Positions 26,582 to 39,724 of a DNA stretch of 64,000 nt are shown here, piece by piece. The first letter of the stretch is position 1; each line of letters begins with the position of its first letter. The stretch spans positions 186,001 to 250,000 of the forward strand of contig JAMWFC010000038.1 of assembly GCA_027475525.1 (NCBI GenBank), given 5' to 3'. The notes under the pieces were generated by a model, which did not search any database, was not told the origin of the DNA, and worked only from the letters and a program-made list of their open reading frames with translations. Both the position numbers and the translations under genes were made by a program. Source of the DNA: Macrolepiota albuminosa (lineage: Eukaryota > Basidiomycota > Agaricomycetes > Agaricales > Agaricaceae).

Positions 26582-27744
26582 TCAAAACTGCGGCTGCTGT
26601 GCAGGTGGTGGCGGATATTGCACTCCAAATCCAGGCGGCGGCGGCGGGGGGAAGCCACCATAAACTGGCATACCTGGGGGCGGGGCCATAGGCACAGCCG
26701 GTACGCCCATAGGAGGCGGAGGCATAGGCATACCCATTGGTGGCGGCATGATTGTCTGTTGCGGCGTAAAACCAGGAGGAGGCGGTGGTTGTGCGAGGGC
26801 GCCCGCAAACTGTCCCTGGTACGGTTGGGGGTAACCAGGCATGGGTGGGCGTGCACCAAAAGCGATGGGTGCAGGTGGGGGACGTGAGGAGACGGGCAAG
26901 GCGTTATTCTTGCGTGCTTGAGCTGCCAAGAGGCGCTCGGCTGACGTACCGTGACGCTCTCCTTTGCCGTCTTTCTTAAATGCATATTGCACGCTGATGG
27001 CCTTGTTCATTAGGAACTGCCCATTCATGGATTCGATAGCACCGTCGGAAGATTCGAAATCTGTATAGGAGACGAAACCATAGCCTTTTGATAAACCCGT
27101 TCCTGTGTCGCGAGCGATCTAGAACACTCGGATGAATTGAGATACCGTGGAGAGAGAAGATTATCAAGCACCTTTGCTGTAGTCGCCATAAGCCCGAACG
27201 CACTGAAAGTGTCATATAATAGCCGTTCGTCCACATTCTCGTCCAAATTACCGATGAATAGGTTGGCACCGACGTCGAGTTGTTTTTTATCCGATGAAGC
27301 CTAAAAGAAAGTGATAGACATGATTAACACGGGTAGAGTGCCACCTTGCGGTGAACAAACCTTGTTCACTCGAATGGGTTTTCCCCATAATTTAATCTGG
27401 TTCATGATCTTACAGGCGTATTCCGCGTCTTCCTCTGTCAAAAACTCACAAAAGCCGTAACCCTGGTGCGCCATTGAAATACGGTCTTTCGGGAGATGTA
27501 CATTCACTGTCCGGTGGAGCCGACATAAGTCAGAACAACACTATCAGGTACGACGAGTGAGGTAAGCGTACCAACGGGGCCTGCCTGGAGCATCAACTCC
27601 CATACGAGCGCGTCTGTACACCGTTCGTCCAAGTTTCCCTATGAATTACGTACGTATCACTGAGAGTAGAGTCGCACGTTCATCAGATGTGCGCACCAGG
27701 TAGACGGTGGCCTCTTGATTCCGGTCATCTTGAGGACGGGACAT
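26582..27744 (-). CDS. HSH49: Splicing factor 3b subunit 4 (Hsh49-like)
   Basis: SF3B4/Hsh49 is an RNA-binding member of the U2 snRNP SF3b complex that contacts pre-mRNA near the branch site. The ATG at 27744 starts [16 protein letters not shown], followed by RNP motifs of a first RRM ([27 protein letters not shown]) and a second RRM ([56 protein letters not shown]). A Pro/Gly/Met-rich tail of short repeats ([14 protein letters not shown]) ends at 26582. Two RRMs plus a proline-rich tail is the SF3B4 architecture. Introns are short GT-AG. Its 5' end is 454 bp from a divergent small secreted-protein gene. Confidence 0.92.
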
Positions 27745-28198
27745 GGTAGTTTAGGCGAAAGTGTGAAACGGACGTGACCAAAAAGAGGTTGATTGATCAA
27801 CTTTGACAATTCTATCAAACTCACACATAACCTCACGTAACTTACTTTGCAAGCTCTTAAAACCAGTTAGCACCGTTAAGAGTACGTCAATGAACCACGC
27901 TTCGTCCCTATTCTTGGCAGTGGGAGATTGGGTTACTCGGGTCACTTCCAATGCCGTCTGTCCGTTATCTGTTTGGGCCAAGACCCGCGCTCTTCTTTCG
28001 CCATCGCCGTGCCTACCGCAACTTCCTCATTTCTCCTGACTCTATACGAAAGGCTGATCGACAGCCCTGTCAGCGTGGCCTTTCCACATGCGTCGTTACA
28101 TCGGGCGCATCTGCTCTACCCGGGATACATAAAAAGCGCGACTGGTGCGCGTCAGGATGTAGCTTCTCCCTGTACGCTCACAGTCGAGGACAATAGCC

Positions 28199-28585
28199 AT
28201 GCGTTGGATCAGTTTCACCGTCCTTGCGGCTACGCTCGTTATTCTTGCTTCTATCTCTGTTGTTGTTGCTGTTCCAACTCCCACCATGAACGCTCCTGTA
28301 CCTCGAGCATTGAAGCAGTACAAAATGAGGCGTCCAGATGTCAAGCGAGACGTGCTGAACGAGAAGTATATACCAAGATTTGTGCTAAATAATCTCCTAA
28401 TCTTTGAATTTTTACAGTGACGCGGACATACAGGACAATGCTGAGCACCATCATCCCAAACATCCCAAACCGTCTCATCCGTAAGATAATGTTCAAGCAG
28501 GACTTGGACAGCGTACTGATTCCATTATAGTTGGCAACCTACTACAACGGAGTACTGGTGGAAAGAGATGGAAACCTCCCTCTAA
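28199..28585 (+). CDS. Small secreted protein, unknown function
   Basis: Three exons (28199-28365, 28418-28480, 28531-28585) join in frame to 94 residues. The first 24 residues (MRWISFTVLAATLVILASIS...) form a clear signal peptide ending near VVAVPTP. The mature part is short, basic, and rich in His, Lys and Pro (EHHHPKHPKPSHP), ending in WWKEMETSL. A KR pair (VKRD) could be a Kex2-type site. No Cys remains in the mature chain. No known family was recognised; it could be a cell-wall or effector-like peptide. All exon junctions have normal GT-AG signals and consistent phase. Confidence 0.6.
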
Positions 28586-28922
28586 GCCTCGGCATTTGGG
28601 GTCTACTTAAACACGGATGGATATTTCTACTACAACCTAGACTATTTTGCATCCTTTCCGAGGACGTTTCCACTTTACCATTTTTTTTACTTGCGCGTTT
28701 GGACTAGCGTTTACAAACTTACTCTCTTGAGAAGCCGGCGGGAGCAAACTAACTCATGGCAATGAAGATAATACCCTTGAGATTGTATCTTAGTAGGAGG
28801 AAATGACCTGAAAGAATGTCTTCAGGAGGAAGAGAAAATACCAAAAAGGAGGATATATAAGCAAATCGTGACGTAAAGGGGATCGTAACATGTATCGGTG
28901 AAGTAAAACCCCAAGGCTGGGC

Positions 28923-29762
<840 letters not shown>

Positions 29763-30430
29763 TGTGGTTGATGTCTAGGTTATCCGTCGAAGTAGAGTGG
29801 CAGCTGCGGAGAAGGAACAAGGGTATATAAGTAAGCGATCCACACGCAACATGACCAAATCAACAGTTTCTTATCGCCTGGTGGCACGCCAGGCCAGTAG
29901 TTTGGCGTGGCAGAAGAGCCTCGTGGCCGGATGCTTGTATAGAGGAGAGACAAGGAGAGATCAATAAACTTACTGATCTTCTGAACAGTCAAAAGTTAAG
30001 GAACCAGTATGCAGCGGACCTAGGAGCACAAGGGAAGTCGATAAATAAGTCGGGTTCAAGGCGATCAGGAGATGGTACACGCCTGGAGAAAACCTAATGG
30101 GAAAAGTTAGTTGACTGAGCGAGATGACAAGACATAGTACGCACAGAGTCAAAGGAGGCAGACAATTGGAATTTAAAAGCGCGGTGACTGTCGCTGACAA
30201 TCTCGAGGTTCTGGTAGCAACGACTTGATTGAACGTAACGAGTCCGGACGGGAATCCAAACATGTCAAATCAAAGACACGTTTCATGATACTCCCACGCT
30301 TCAATTTATTTATCAAAATAAAATACACCGAAATATATCCTACGGTGGTGCCGCAACAGGCTGCAACCACCACGACAACTTCCCGGCTTTCGTCCCCGTT
30401 AACAGGTATCCATCACGATTAGTTGGTCCA
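29763..30430. other. CDC42 upstream region and 3' flank of the WD40 gene
   Basis: About 670 bp with no supportable gene. A short run of GAAT repeats lies just beyond it at about 30450-30470. Confidence 0.5.
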
Positions 30431-33400
30431 TCAAAGCTCTGAATCCATGAACGAAATGAATGAATGAATGAACTGACAGACAAAGGTAGAACACACCGCA
30501 ACAGCCTGAATGGTGTCATCTAGACATGCCGTCAGCTTTCACACGAGGCGACAAGCCGAAGTGAAGCACGTACCCTCCTCGTGCTCTAGTCCATACACGA
30601 TGGTCGCCTTCTTTCGATCCCAGACCAGGACACACCCATCAACGCTCCCGAATAAGACAGCTTGGCCCTCGGTCGCAAACACTGCACCAAAGCCATCAAA
30701 CAGAGAACTGGATTGCGATTCATCATTCTCGAGTTCTTTACAAGAAAACAACCGCTCAATATCTCCCTGTTTGCCTGGTTGTCGTATGGCAATAACATAG
30801 GCTTTAGATCTTAGGCCCACAAGAACGTGAGTACCTGGGGGTGCCAGATCCAAAGTATAGCTACAAACACAACCATCAGTAGTTACAACGATAACTTAAT
30901 TTATCAATTACATCCTGGATGAGAGGAAAGCATAAGCACGCAAAGTGCCGTTGGGTATCTCAGAATACCACCTGCCAGACAGCTGCTCAACAGACGCGAC
31001 GAAGAGCTAATGTAAGAGACTTACACTACACCATCGCGTGTTCCACCGATAATAGCGGCCCCTCCATCCACGAAAATGAGGGCAGTTACATTTGGTCGCA
31101 AAATGGACCTTTGAGCCTGCCAAGTTCCTGCAAGTCAACTTCTGTCAGCCCATCTAACGACGATTACAACACCAAAATTCCTGGAACCTTTTGACGAGAT
31201 CCACACTTTGACACCAATCCGAGGGTATGACACTGCTATTCGTTCACGAACGTATGCCAAACATATCTTGTCATCGTCGCCTCTTCCATCATTCTTGCCA
31301 GCGTCGAGAACTTTGGCCCATTGCCAATGATTAACGCCCTGCTTTTTCATTGTTCAAGCTGTAAAAGACATTTTTTCATCAGCAAAACTTACAGTCCTTG
31401 TCCATTTGCTGACAACACCATCTTCGCCGAGAGAGACGACACCTGCATCCCCCTCCATCCAAGCCACTGCCAAAACCGGAGAATTATGCGACAGATTTGC
31501 AATTTCTAACCTAGTTCGGTTGTTCCATACACGAATGGTTCGATCATCACCTGTAAACAAACGGCATGATTTCTCTCGACAAAGTAGAGTGAACAGAAAC
31601 TTACAGCCCAACGCAAAATGACTTCCATCAGAACTGAAAGCTATGTTCCGTATGCCAACTTGCCCGTCACCTATCAACTTCGTTGAATAATGATTATCAA
31701 CCGTAGGCCATTGAAATATTCGTCTCTGTTTCTTCCGCGAAACGGGTTCGGATGATCTAGGTCTTTCTCTCTTAACGCCTGCAAAGGTAGGCTTTGGGGG
31801 AAGGGGATGATTAAGTAAAGGCGATATGTTCTTTGGCCCTACAGGCGATAATAAAGATGATGACGAGAAAGGTGGCGCTGATAGGTTATGAGTTATACAA
31901 CAATGAACCTGAACAACTTATACAATCAGAACTCACCAGGCGATTGCGAGACGAGAGTTGAAGTAGGAGACAGCATTATTGAGCTAGAAGCGGGTACGGG
32001 TGTCGTAGTTTGCAATGACAGTGCGGGTGTATTAGATATTCGGCTAAGTAGGTCACGGCTGTTGCTTTTTAAGGAGACGGATGAGGTAGAAATATTAGAA
32101 TTAACTGAAGACGGTGCTATCCTATCTTTTAATGAAGCTGCAAAAATAAACAAAGTACTACGAATCAAGCACGGATTGACTTACTTGCTTGTACCAGCTC
32201 GAGTGGTGACCCGCGTATTCGACTAGAGGCTCGACCATTCTTGTCGTAATTACTATCATTGATCTTTGCAGGGGGACAGGGAGTAGTAGGGACGCTTGCG
32301 GACGTGGTAGCTGGTGAAGGTGGTATAGTGTTACTCACGCGTTTCCATTTATTTTCCGGCGCAGAAAGAGGAAGAGGTGGTGGCGCAGCTGATGGCAGAA
32401 TGGGCGTCAATGGGGTAGTCATAGTTGCTTTGTTTGAAGGAGCATGCGGTGTTACTGGTGCAGAACGAGGAATGTCACCCGCAGGTCCATTACCATTTGT
32501 TGATTTAACGAAGGGCCGCCGTTCGCTTCCGACAGCTAAATGTTTTTTGACCGGCACAGAAGCCGGAGTCGACAACGTTTTATGTGCATTGGGTGGCACT
32601 CTTGCAGAACTCCGACTAATATTGCTCACAGCAGCGGTCGAAGGTCGTATTGGGTCAGACGGAATGTGTAGTAATGGCTTGGTATCAGGAGGCGAAGATT
32701 CGGACGAATCCCTGACGGGAGATTTTTCAAGAGCTCGACCACTTAAGATCCGGAAGTCAATTTTCGGTTGAGTTGGGACTTTTGGAAATGGTATTTTGCT
32801 GCTTGACGCAATAGCATTCTGCACCATAGGAAGGATACGGGCAACAAATGACTTCGCATCGATAGAAGGAGAAGGGATAGGTACCGGATGGGATTGTAGT
32901 ACAGATTCTGACAGGGAGGAAGTGGACGACTTTACCCCAAGATGTATGAATAAAACAGAGCAAACACATCACGCAATTTTTGCGACTTACCTTGAATTCA
33001 TTGTTTTCGACCTTGGGTCCTTGGCTGATTCTGCTTTTTTGCTCAGGTGGCACTCCAAATTCTGTCACAAATCCTCCTGATACAAAAGGGCTATTCACTG
33101 GCGATTGAGTCGAACGTCCAGAAAATCCTGTGGCGATGTCTGCAGTTGAAGGAAGATGCGCGACTAATGCTTTCCTAGGAGTATTCTGGTGGGAAGAAGA
33201 GATAACCACCTTGGAGTCATCGGCGAACACACCATTTGTCAAAGGTGGTAGATCCGAAGTCGGTTGGACATCAATAGGAGACAGTTGCATGTCTTGTGCG
33301 CCTGAACTGGACGCAATTGACAAGGTGGGCGAGTATGTGGGTGAAGGGAGAGAAAAGGGAAGGATATTTGGTACAGATGTGGATGGTGTAGAACCCGATA

Positions 33401-34325
33401 CAGGAGAAAGTCGGGGAGAGTCAGAAGGAGAATCAAGGTCCATAGGAGAAAGGCTTCGTTCTTTTTTCTCGTCCTAGTACGGATGAAAATTTATGAGGTG
33501 GGTCAGGATTGCATGGACATACAATGAGGAGGTTGAGTGATCGGCTACCATTTGTACCTTTACTGTTCAGCCCGACAGAAGTTCGTGCTGTCTCATTAGC
33601 ACCACTAACATCACAACCCTGTGTCATCCCAGTTTGTACGACACTCGATGCTCGACTGGACGAGGGTGAATCGACCTGGACTGACACAGATTTAGACGAT
33701 GAAGAAGTTTGAGCTGATTGATCTTTGAGAAGCCGTTGAGTTTGTGTTGATATTGAGACATGCGAAAGTTCTGTCTGAACGCCAACGGATTTTAGCACAA
33801 CAGGAGGTTTTTTCGCGGGTGCTAGAGACGAGAATTGATGCAGTAAAGTCATGATAAGAAGGGTATAGACGCACTAGTGACCAGAGCAATATCATCAACC
33901 TTGGCCCATGCTCTACGCATCTTTGGTGGAATCGCCTCTTTCACAGGGGGAACGAAGAACTCTTCTTTATCAGTGTCTTGTGGATTGTCTTCCTCACCTG
34001 AAGTGTCTTCGGAAGACCTGAGATCACCTTCCATTACGACAGGCTGGTCTTTAAACGGTCCATTTTCTGACTCGAGCATCAAAAGCAACTCCTTCCCTGG
34101 TCTGACTTCGATTCGTTTATGTGCAATTAATGTGAAGCGCACGACTTTGCTGCTTAGACTATCATCGCATGAGCCATTGGTGGCAGTGACGCGTCGCAGG
34201 ATGATATGGGCCTTTTGAGTCGAGCCATGTGCTCGAAAGCGAAGACCGCCTTTAATGCCCAATATTGACGCTACGGAAGAACCCAAATTGTTGACATGTG
34301 CGCCAGAGACGCTAGAGTCGTCCAT
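30431..34325 (-). CDS. WD40-repeat protein with disordered Ser/Pro-rich middle and a Q[TV] motif array
   Basis: The start at 34325 (MDDSSVSGAHVNNLGS) leads into a compact N-terminal domain (RFTLIAHKRIEVRPGKELLLMLESE) with an acidic end. The second exon (about 33840-33550) holds five evenly spaced motifs VGVQTE, ISTQTQ, QSAQTS, VSVQVD and SVVQTG. A long Ser/Pro/Thr-rich disordered region (33440-32170 and on) follows, then a basic SRKKQRR cluster. The C-terminus has WD40 repeats (NIAFSSDGSHFALG, RTIRVWNNRTRLEI, SPVLAVAWMEGDAGVVSLGEDGVVSKW, AVLFGSVDGCVLVWDRKKATIVYGLEHEEG). Introns are short GT-AG. The 3' end is uncertain: I followed one frame to a TGA at 30431. I do not recognise a named orthologue. 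Confidence 0.72.
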
Positions 34326-35178
34326 ATAGACACTGTAGTTGACAGAGAGGCTTTATAGCCTGCTACTGGACGATAGTGCACTGACGCCGATCAAAACTGG
34401 GAGTTGAGAGAGTCAAACATCGTTGACAAACTCAAATGCAGAAGTAAAAGTGACACGTGACGTGGAGAGCTCAGGAAAACGAAACCGTATAATTTCTGTC
34501 GATGTGATAGTTATGTGAAGGATGATGGCCTTGCTCTGACCGTCAACAAAAGGATCCGGACCTAGGTATGTCAGGCTGACAATGGCAATAGTATCTAGCC
34601 ATGGCTAAAGTCAATTCATTGATCTTTCTAAATGTCGTGCTCGCTGAGTCACACCTAATGGGGTACAAATTCACACTCCAGTAATTATGTACGACTTTTC
34701 AGATCGTAATTGATGGTTTTCCTTCGTAAATTCCGGAGAGCCAGCATAAAAAGCACTTACGATGTGATTACCTGACAGCAGACTTTGTTGCGCATTAATA
34801 CATTGACAGCCGACTGACTCGTTGATACCTTTGTTGCATGTTGTAATGACTTTGTCTTTGATGTGGACAGCAATTGGAGAAGCACTTGACTGACGTCGTT
34901 GAATGAATCTCCTCTAGACTTCAGTCGAACATAACCTCCTAAAAAAACCCAGGATTCAAAAATCCGCACATGATCATAGCCGAATCAAATATACATAGTG
35001 GAAGGACGAGTTAGCTAGGTTTGGTTGCTTTGGCCGCCGAGTTACAAGTTTTCGTTTAAAGCTGCAGAGATAAGATGATTGGACATGGCCCGAAGTAGTT
35101 CAAGGACAAGATAGTGATCACTCACAAAACGTGAGGCCATAACCACAAGAATTATTAGATGCAATTTCACCACGAAAA
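34326..35178. other. About 850 bp without a supportable gene
   Basis: Upstream region of the WD40 gene and 3' flank of the CMD-like gene. Nothing recognisable. Confidence 0.5.
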
Positions 35179-36206
35179 TTACCGTTTGCTTTCAAATTTG
35201 ATCATGTCCTTCACTTCTGGAACCCCATCCCTCCATGTGATCCCAGAAAGTGCGGCAACCTCCATTGATATGGTGCGAACAGCTTGTATCTCCTCAAATG
35301 TCGCTCCTCCCCTCCGAGCGCCATCAAGGTGCCACTGGATCTGTCGAGGACTATCGCTCGCTAAGAACCAAAGTTAGATAAGAGATTTCTATGAGCCAAA
35401 ACCCAAAGTTAAAAGACAATCACGGACCAATAAGGGCTGCAACCAAAGTATACGAGGTCTCCAATGGTGACAAGATGTCTGTAAACCCATACGTCATACC
35501 ATATGCAATCGTTTTCGAGAACCAACCTGTTTAGAAGTCAATGATGACATACCACCAGCACACTCAGAGACTTACCCATGTCTGGATAAATATTGTCCAA
35601 TATGTTCTGAACTGAGTCCGCTGTTTCGCCGTAGATGCTGCGGAATAAAGCTTCGCCAGTCCTCTCGCAAATCTCGATCGTAGTATCCATACGTCTGAAT
35701 GATACATTGACGATGATTGAGAAAGAGCAAGTGAGTTAGCCGTCTCGATACTTTTACCTCATGGTCTTCGCATCGCGAAGCTCCTCAGGCGTCACCTCAT
35801 GCAAGGCAATAAGACCGTTGATTATCTGTATTCATGACGAACCGCGGTCTCGTCAGTATTTTCAGTCACAACGGACGGAGTGCATAACCCACTCGAGCAT
35901 ATCCAGCGACCATACCTGCCTTGAATAAGGCATCCCGCATTTTCCGAGCCAACAAACGATGATTATCGACTGCATCGTCTTCTGCTTGCAACTCTTCCAG
36001 AGCGTATTGAAATACCCGAGGGACCTCTTCGGTTCTATTGCTCGCGCAAAATGCCACGCTGGCAATGATGTACCATGGATTGATTACTGGGGGATGTAAT
36101 AAGGAATATGTCATGGATAAAAAGTCTCCTCACGGTTTGACAAGTCTTTTTGAGGATAAAGGGATTTTAGGTAGCTGAGAAAGGAATCAGTTGCAAGAAC
36201 AGTCAT
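35179..36206 (-). CDS. Carboxymuconolactone decarboxylase / AhpD-like fold protein
   Basis: The start at 36206 gives MTVLATDSFLSYLKSLYPQ; after introns come INPWYIIASVAFCASNRTEEVP, VDNHRLLARKMRDALFKAGMVAGYAR and INGLIALHEVTPEELRDAKTMR. The second half reads ETADSVQNILDNIYPDMGWFSKTIAYGMTY, ETSYTLVAALIGSD and PRQIQWHLDGARRGGATFEEIQAVRTIAMEVA. It ends DMIKFESKR at a stop at 35179. The order of blocks matches fungal proteins of the CMD/AhpD-like superfamily. The CxxC of peroxide-reducing AhpD is not visible, so peroxidase activity is not supported and the substrate is unknown. Introns are GT-AG. Confidence 0.75.
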
Positions 36207-36932
36207 GGTACTATCGACAACTTCTAATGCAGCAGAGACGATACGAGCATAAAGAATGCCTTGGCGCTGGCGCGATAGATCGGTGGAGAAGACCCGTCAA
36301 GGATTTAGCACTCAGAACCTTTTAGGCATTTGGGGTATTACTTATTAAACAGTAGACATATGACTATAATGGAAGTTGTCCAATGGGCCGTGGGACACAT
36401 ACCCAAGTCGATATGGACGATAAGTAGAGGGAAGAGTGACCACGTGACCATGTTTGATCGGGTATCATAATTTATGTCATGATGTTCACAAGAATAACGC
36501 GACGTGGTGTCGTCAGAAGTTCTGCCACAAGGCCTCCTTATCTCTGAATGAATGAATGGTTTGAATGTATCCGCCGGCAAGCTACGATGCTGAGCTAAGA
36601 AGCAGGGATAACTGATGTGCTATGCCTATGTATATATAATATTATCATTCATCTTCCAAGTCCATGATTGTCATGAAGCTCGCCCAGCTCTCTTCCAAGC
36701 TTAAGTAGTGCACAACTTTGCGATGTCGGAGTTCAGGCCCCAGATATTACAAGATCACGATTCCCGAGGACCTGCCCTCGCACCTGCCGATAAGGGTCAA
36801 GAGAATGAACGAGGATAAAAGCGTTGACGATGGAGAACCGGTGTAGCTCACTTCGAAACTAAAATGATGTGATCAAAAGGAGTTTGAAAGCGCGCAAACC
36901 TTGTTTGAAAAACTGTGCAGGTGCCGGAAAGG
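36207..36932. other. Intergenic region between CMD-like and H15-like genes
   Basis: About 725 bp. It contains copy 2 of the dispersed inverted repeat (36695-36868) just upstream of the H15-like gene, and no supportable gene of its own. Confidence 0.5.
36695..36868 (+). repeat. Dispersed inverted repeat, copy 2
   Basis: Matches the reverse complement of 22784-22958, about 14 kb away, at roughly 90% by eye with a few small indels. It sits 65 bp upstream of the ATG used for the H15-like gene, so it may overlap that gene's promoter or 5' UTR. Confidence 0.7.
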
Positions 36933-39029
36933 ATGCAGACGAGTGGCCTGTACGCTTCTCCTCCACTACACCCTCTCTATCATCATCCATATCATCACGT
37001 ACTTCCTGGTCTGTCTCCAGTTATATCGACTTATTTCTAGACCTGACTTTGTAATAGGGCCACAAGATCATGAACTCAAAAAGCAATACCTTTCGCTCTT
37101 ACCGCCTCAGCATATCATTGACATTTGCCTCAACTTTGACCTCCATGTCCCACCCTACGTGAAAAGCACAATATGGCCCGCAGATATCAATGCTGCTATA
37201 GCGGCTATCCAGAAATCATGCACAGAGACGCCTGTGGCGTCGAGTTCAACTTCAAATGGCGAAAAAGCTGCAACAGACTCGTTGAAGGAATCATCTCAGC
37301 CACCATCTACGGTTGTACAGTCAATAGAACAGCCAGCTGAAGCACAACCGCCCGACAAGCCATCATCGCCCGCGCCAGACACCTCCCAAACTTCCGCACA
37401 ATCTCAGACTACAGCACCTTCTCCTTCAACACCTGCCACAGCGGCCGCAGCTGCTCCTCAGCAACCGCCATATCTTCATCAGCCATACGGCTATGGTCAT
37501 CCTCAAGCTGCCTATCCTCACGCACCGTACTACCAGGCTCCCCCTGGATACCCCTCATATCCCTCTCCGTATCCTTATCCTCTCCCTGGTCAATATCCAC
37601 AACCACATCCGACATTTTCTCAACCTGCTTCTGTACCCTATGCTCCTCCGCTGCCCCACCCTACCCATGCGCCGCCACAGCCTCACGATGTCTTCGTCGC
37701 TAACCCTACTTCCACTGACGATCTTCCTAGTTATGAAGAGATGATCGCTGAAGCTCTCACTGATTCCGCGGATCCTGAGGGGTGTGCGCCGAAAGACTTG
37801 TTCACCTGGATGGCAGCACGTTATCCTTTGCAGCAGAATTTTCGTCCATCGGCAAGTCAAGCTCTTCAAAAGGCGTTCAAGAGAGGGAGGTTTATCAAGA
37901 GTAGTAATGGGAAATATAGGCTCAATGCAACATGGGAAGGGGGTGCTGTGAGTTCTACTCTTTTGAATTTTATTAAACAATTTTTTTTTATCTCGGAATA
38001 GACATCAAGACGGACGACAAGACGTCCACAAACTCAAAATCCCACATCAGCTTCCCCTGTACCCCCGTCTCCCTTCACACACGCACCGCTTGTCCATCAC
38101 AATCAGCCATCTCAGGCTCCCGCGTTCCAGACACAACCATATGGTTATCCATTCCAACAACCGCCGCAGGGTTTCCCAGGTCACGCACGACCTGGACAAA
38201 CACAAACTACACCGGTGACCTCTACCTCAGCCACCACGGCCACGACTTCAACTTCCGATGCCAGCCAAGCGACCTCTGTACAGGATGCGTGGGAGGCGGC
38301 ACAAAACATTCTGAAGGCCATCAATTTCGATACGTTATTGTCTTTACCCGAGGAAGAATCAAGCAATGTAGAACCGAATCAGCCTTCCGTTGGACCCAGC
38401 AGTACCGTTCCACCCTCTACCAGTGGACCGTCGGCATCGGACGCACCACACAACACAGCGGACACCACCGGCGCAGTGACCGACACGGAGGACTATTCTG
38501 CTGGTCGGGCAGAGCTTCAGGCGCATCTGGCACTGCTGGCTGCTCAATTGGCTGAGCTTTCACAGGAAGATGAAGGCGATCCTGTCATACATTACCCCGT
38601 TGTCACGTCTCCTTCAGGTCCTCCCCCTTCTGCCGCTACTTGGATGACAACCGCCGCCCCACCTCCACCTACTGTTCCTGTCACAGCATCTCTTGTACCT
38701 CCCATGACAAGCATCCCACTCCCACTCCCACTCCCACTTCCGCCACCACCCCAACAATCACAATCACAATCACAAACTCAGTATGCTACTTTGTATACGA
38801 CCCCGGCAGATTTGGAAACAGCTCAGCAACATGCACCTCCGATACCAATGCCAACCGCTCCGCCCGCGCCCCTGCCACCCCCAGTGGAAGCCATACCAGC
38901 GGAGGAAGAGGAAGACAGTGATGATGATGATGATATGGAGGCGGTGATATGCCACCCCCAGTGGAAGCCATACCAGCGGAGGAAGAGGAAGACAGTGATG
39001 ATGATGATGATATGGAGGCGGTGATATAA
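36933..39029 (+). CDS. H15-like winged-helix protein with Pro/Gln/Tyr-rich linkers, unknown role
   Basis: Exons 36933-37008, 37058-37947 and 38002-39029 join; counting the 77-bp duplicated segment near the end once gives exactly 638 residues. The N-terminal helix block reads YLSLLPPQHIIDICLNFDLHV. A long Pro/Gln/Tyr-rich stretch (YPSYPSPYPYPLPGQ) follows, then an H15-like winged helix (LPSYEEMIAEALTD, GCAPKDLFTWMAARYP, LQKAFKRGRFIKSSNGKYRLN), the fold of linker histones. The C-terminal half is Ser/Thr/Pro-rich with an acidic end (EEEEDSDDDDDMEAVI). As assembled, duplication 38873-39026 replaces the last residues with a basic, Met-rich read-through. The start was chosen because its first exon splices in phase. 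A chromatin or transcription role is inference. Confidence 0.68.
38873..39026. repeat. 77-bp head-to-tail duplication
   Basis: Identical copies in the low-complexity 3' end of the H15-like gene. Shifts the frame just before its stop. Confidence 0.98.
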
Positions 39030-39724
39030 TTACAGCATATGTATTTTTTTTATACTTCAGGATCAATGCTATCGCTTTCTTGCATGTCATTAGATAGATG
39101 TTGATACTAAACTTTGCTCAGGAGGATCAGGCGAAGTGCCCATATTACGTTCAAGTGATCAATTTTGTAGCAATCCATTAGACTACAACTCTCACTCATT
39201 GACTCACCATACTTCGGTTAGATAACTCCAAGGACTTGTTTGATACAAACAACTTCTGATTGTTTTATCAACAAGGCTACTGGTCGGACGCGTATATATG
39301 TCTCTTTCAAAAGCTCACGATACGTGACCCGCTAGGCAAGGAGAAACTGTTCGAAATGGAAAGATTGTACCCTTTTTATCAGACCAGACTCGAGAACCCA
39401 CGATATGACTAGAAGATAGTCGAGAGAATCCTCAGTGTAGTGTCGATATGACAGAGAACAACTATGTATTCATACCTAGAAGATAGTCGAGAGACTATTC
39501 GCCATTAGAGACAATACAATATACAGTAAGAGAAATACGTACATCCTCAGTGTAGTGTCGATATGACAGAGAACAACTGAGGATGATGTGTCGTCTGAGC
39601 GTGTATCCAACACTGATCATGTGACCACGTAGCACACTGACTCAAATAGGATAATGTCCGTAACACAACCCCATCAGTTGCGAAGTGGTTGCGAGAAGAA
39701 AAGACAAACTGAAGGAAAGAGAAA
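39030..39724. repeat. 3' end of the Copia element, probable LTR and fragments
   Basis: On the minus strand, downstream of the RNase H stop, a purine stretch (GATGGGGTTG) near 39670 is followed by TGTTACGGACATT, a plausible polypurine tract and LTR start. Inside, CCTCAGTGTAGTGTCGATATG recurs in part at 39431 and 39543, and a CTAGAAGATAGTCGAGAGA word recurs at 39411 and 39477. The far LTR boundary could not be set. Confidence 0.5.

Noticed and set aside
32259..32771. Plus-strand frame of 170 residues rich in Gly and Val
   Set aside because: Antisense shadow of the Ser/Pro-rich exon of the WD40 gene; no domain and no start context.
36338..36580. Minus-strand frame of 80 residues upstream of the CMD-like gene
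   Set aside because: No similarity, no splice continuity with the gene, and it lies beyond the conserved N-terminus.
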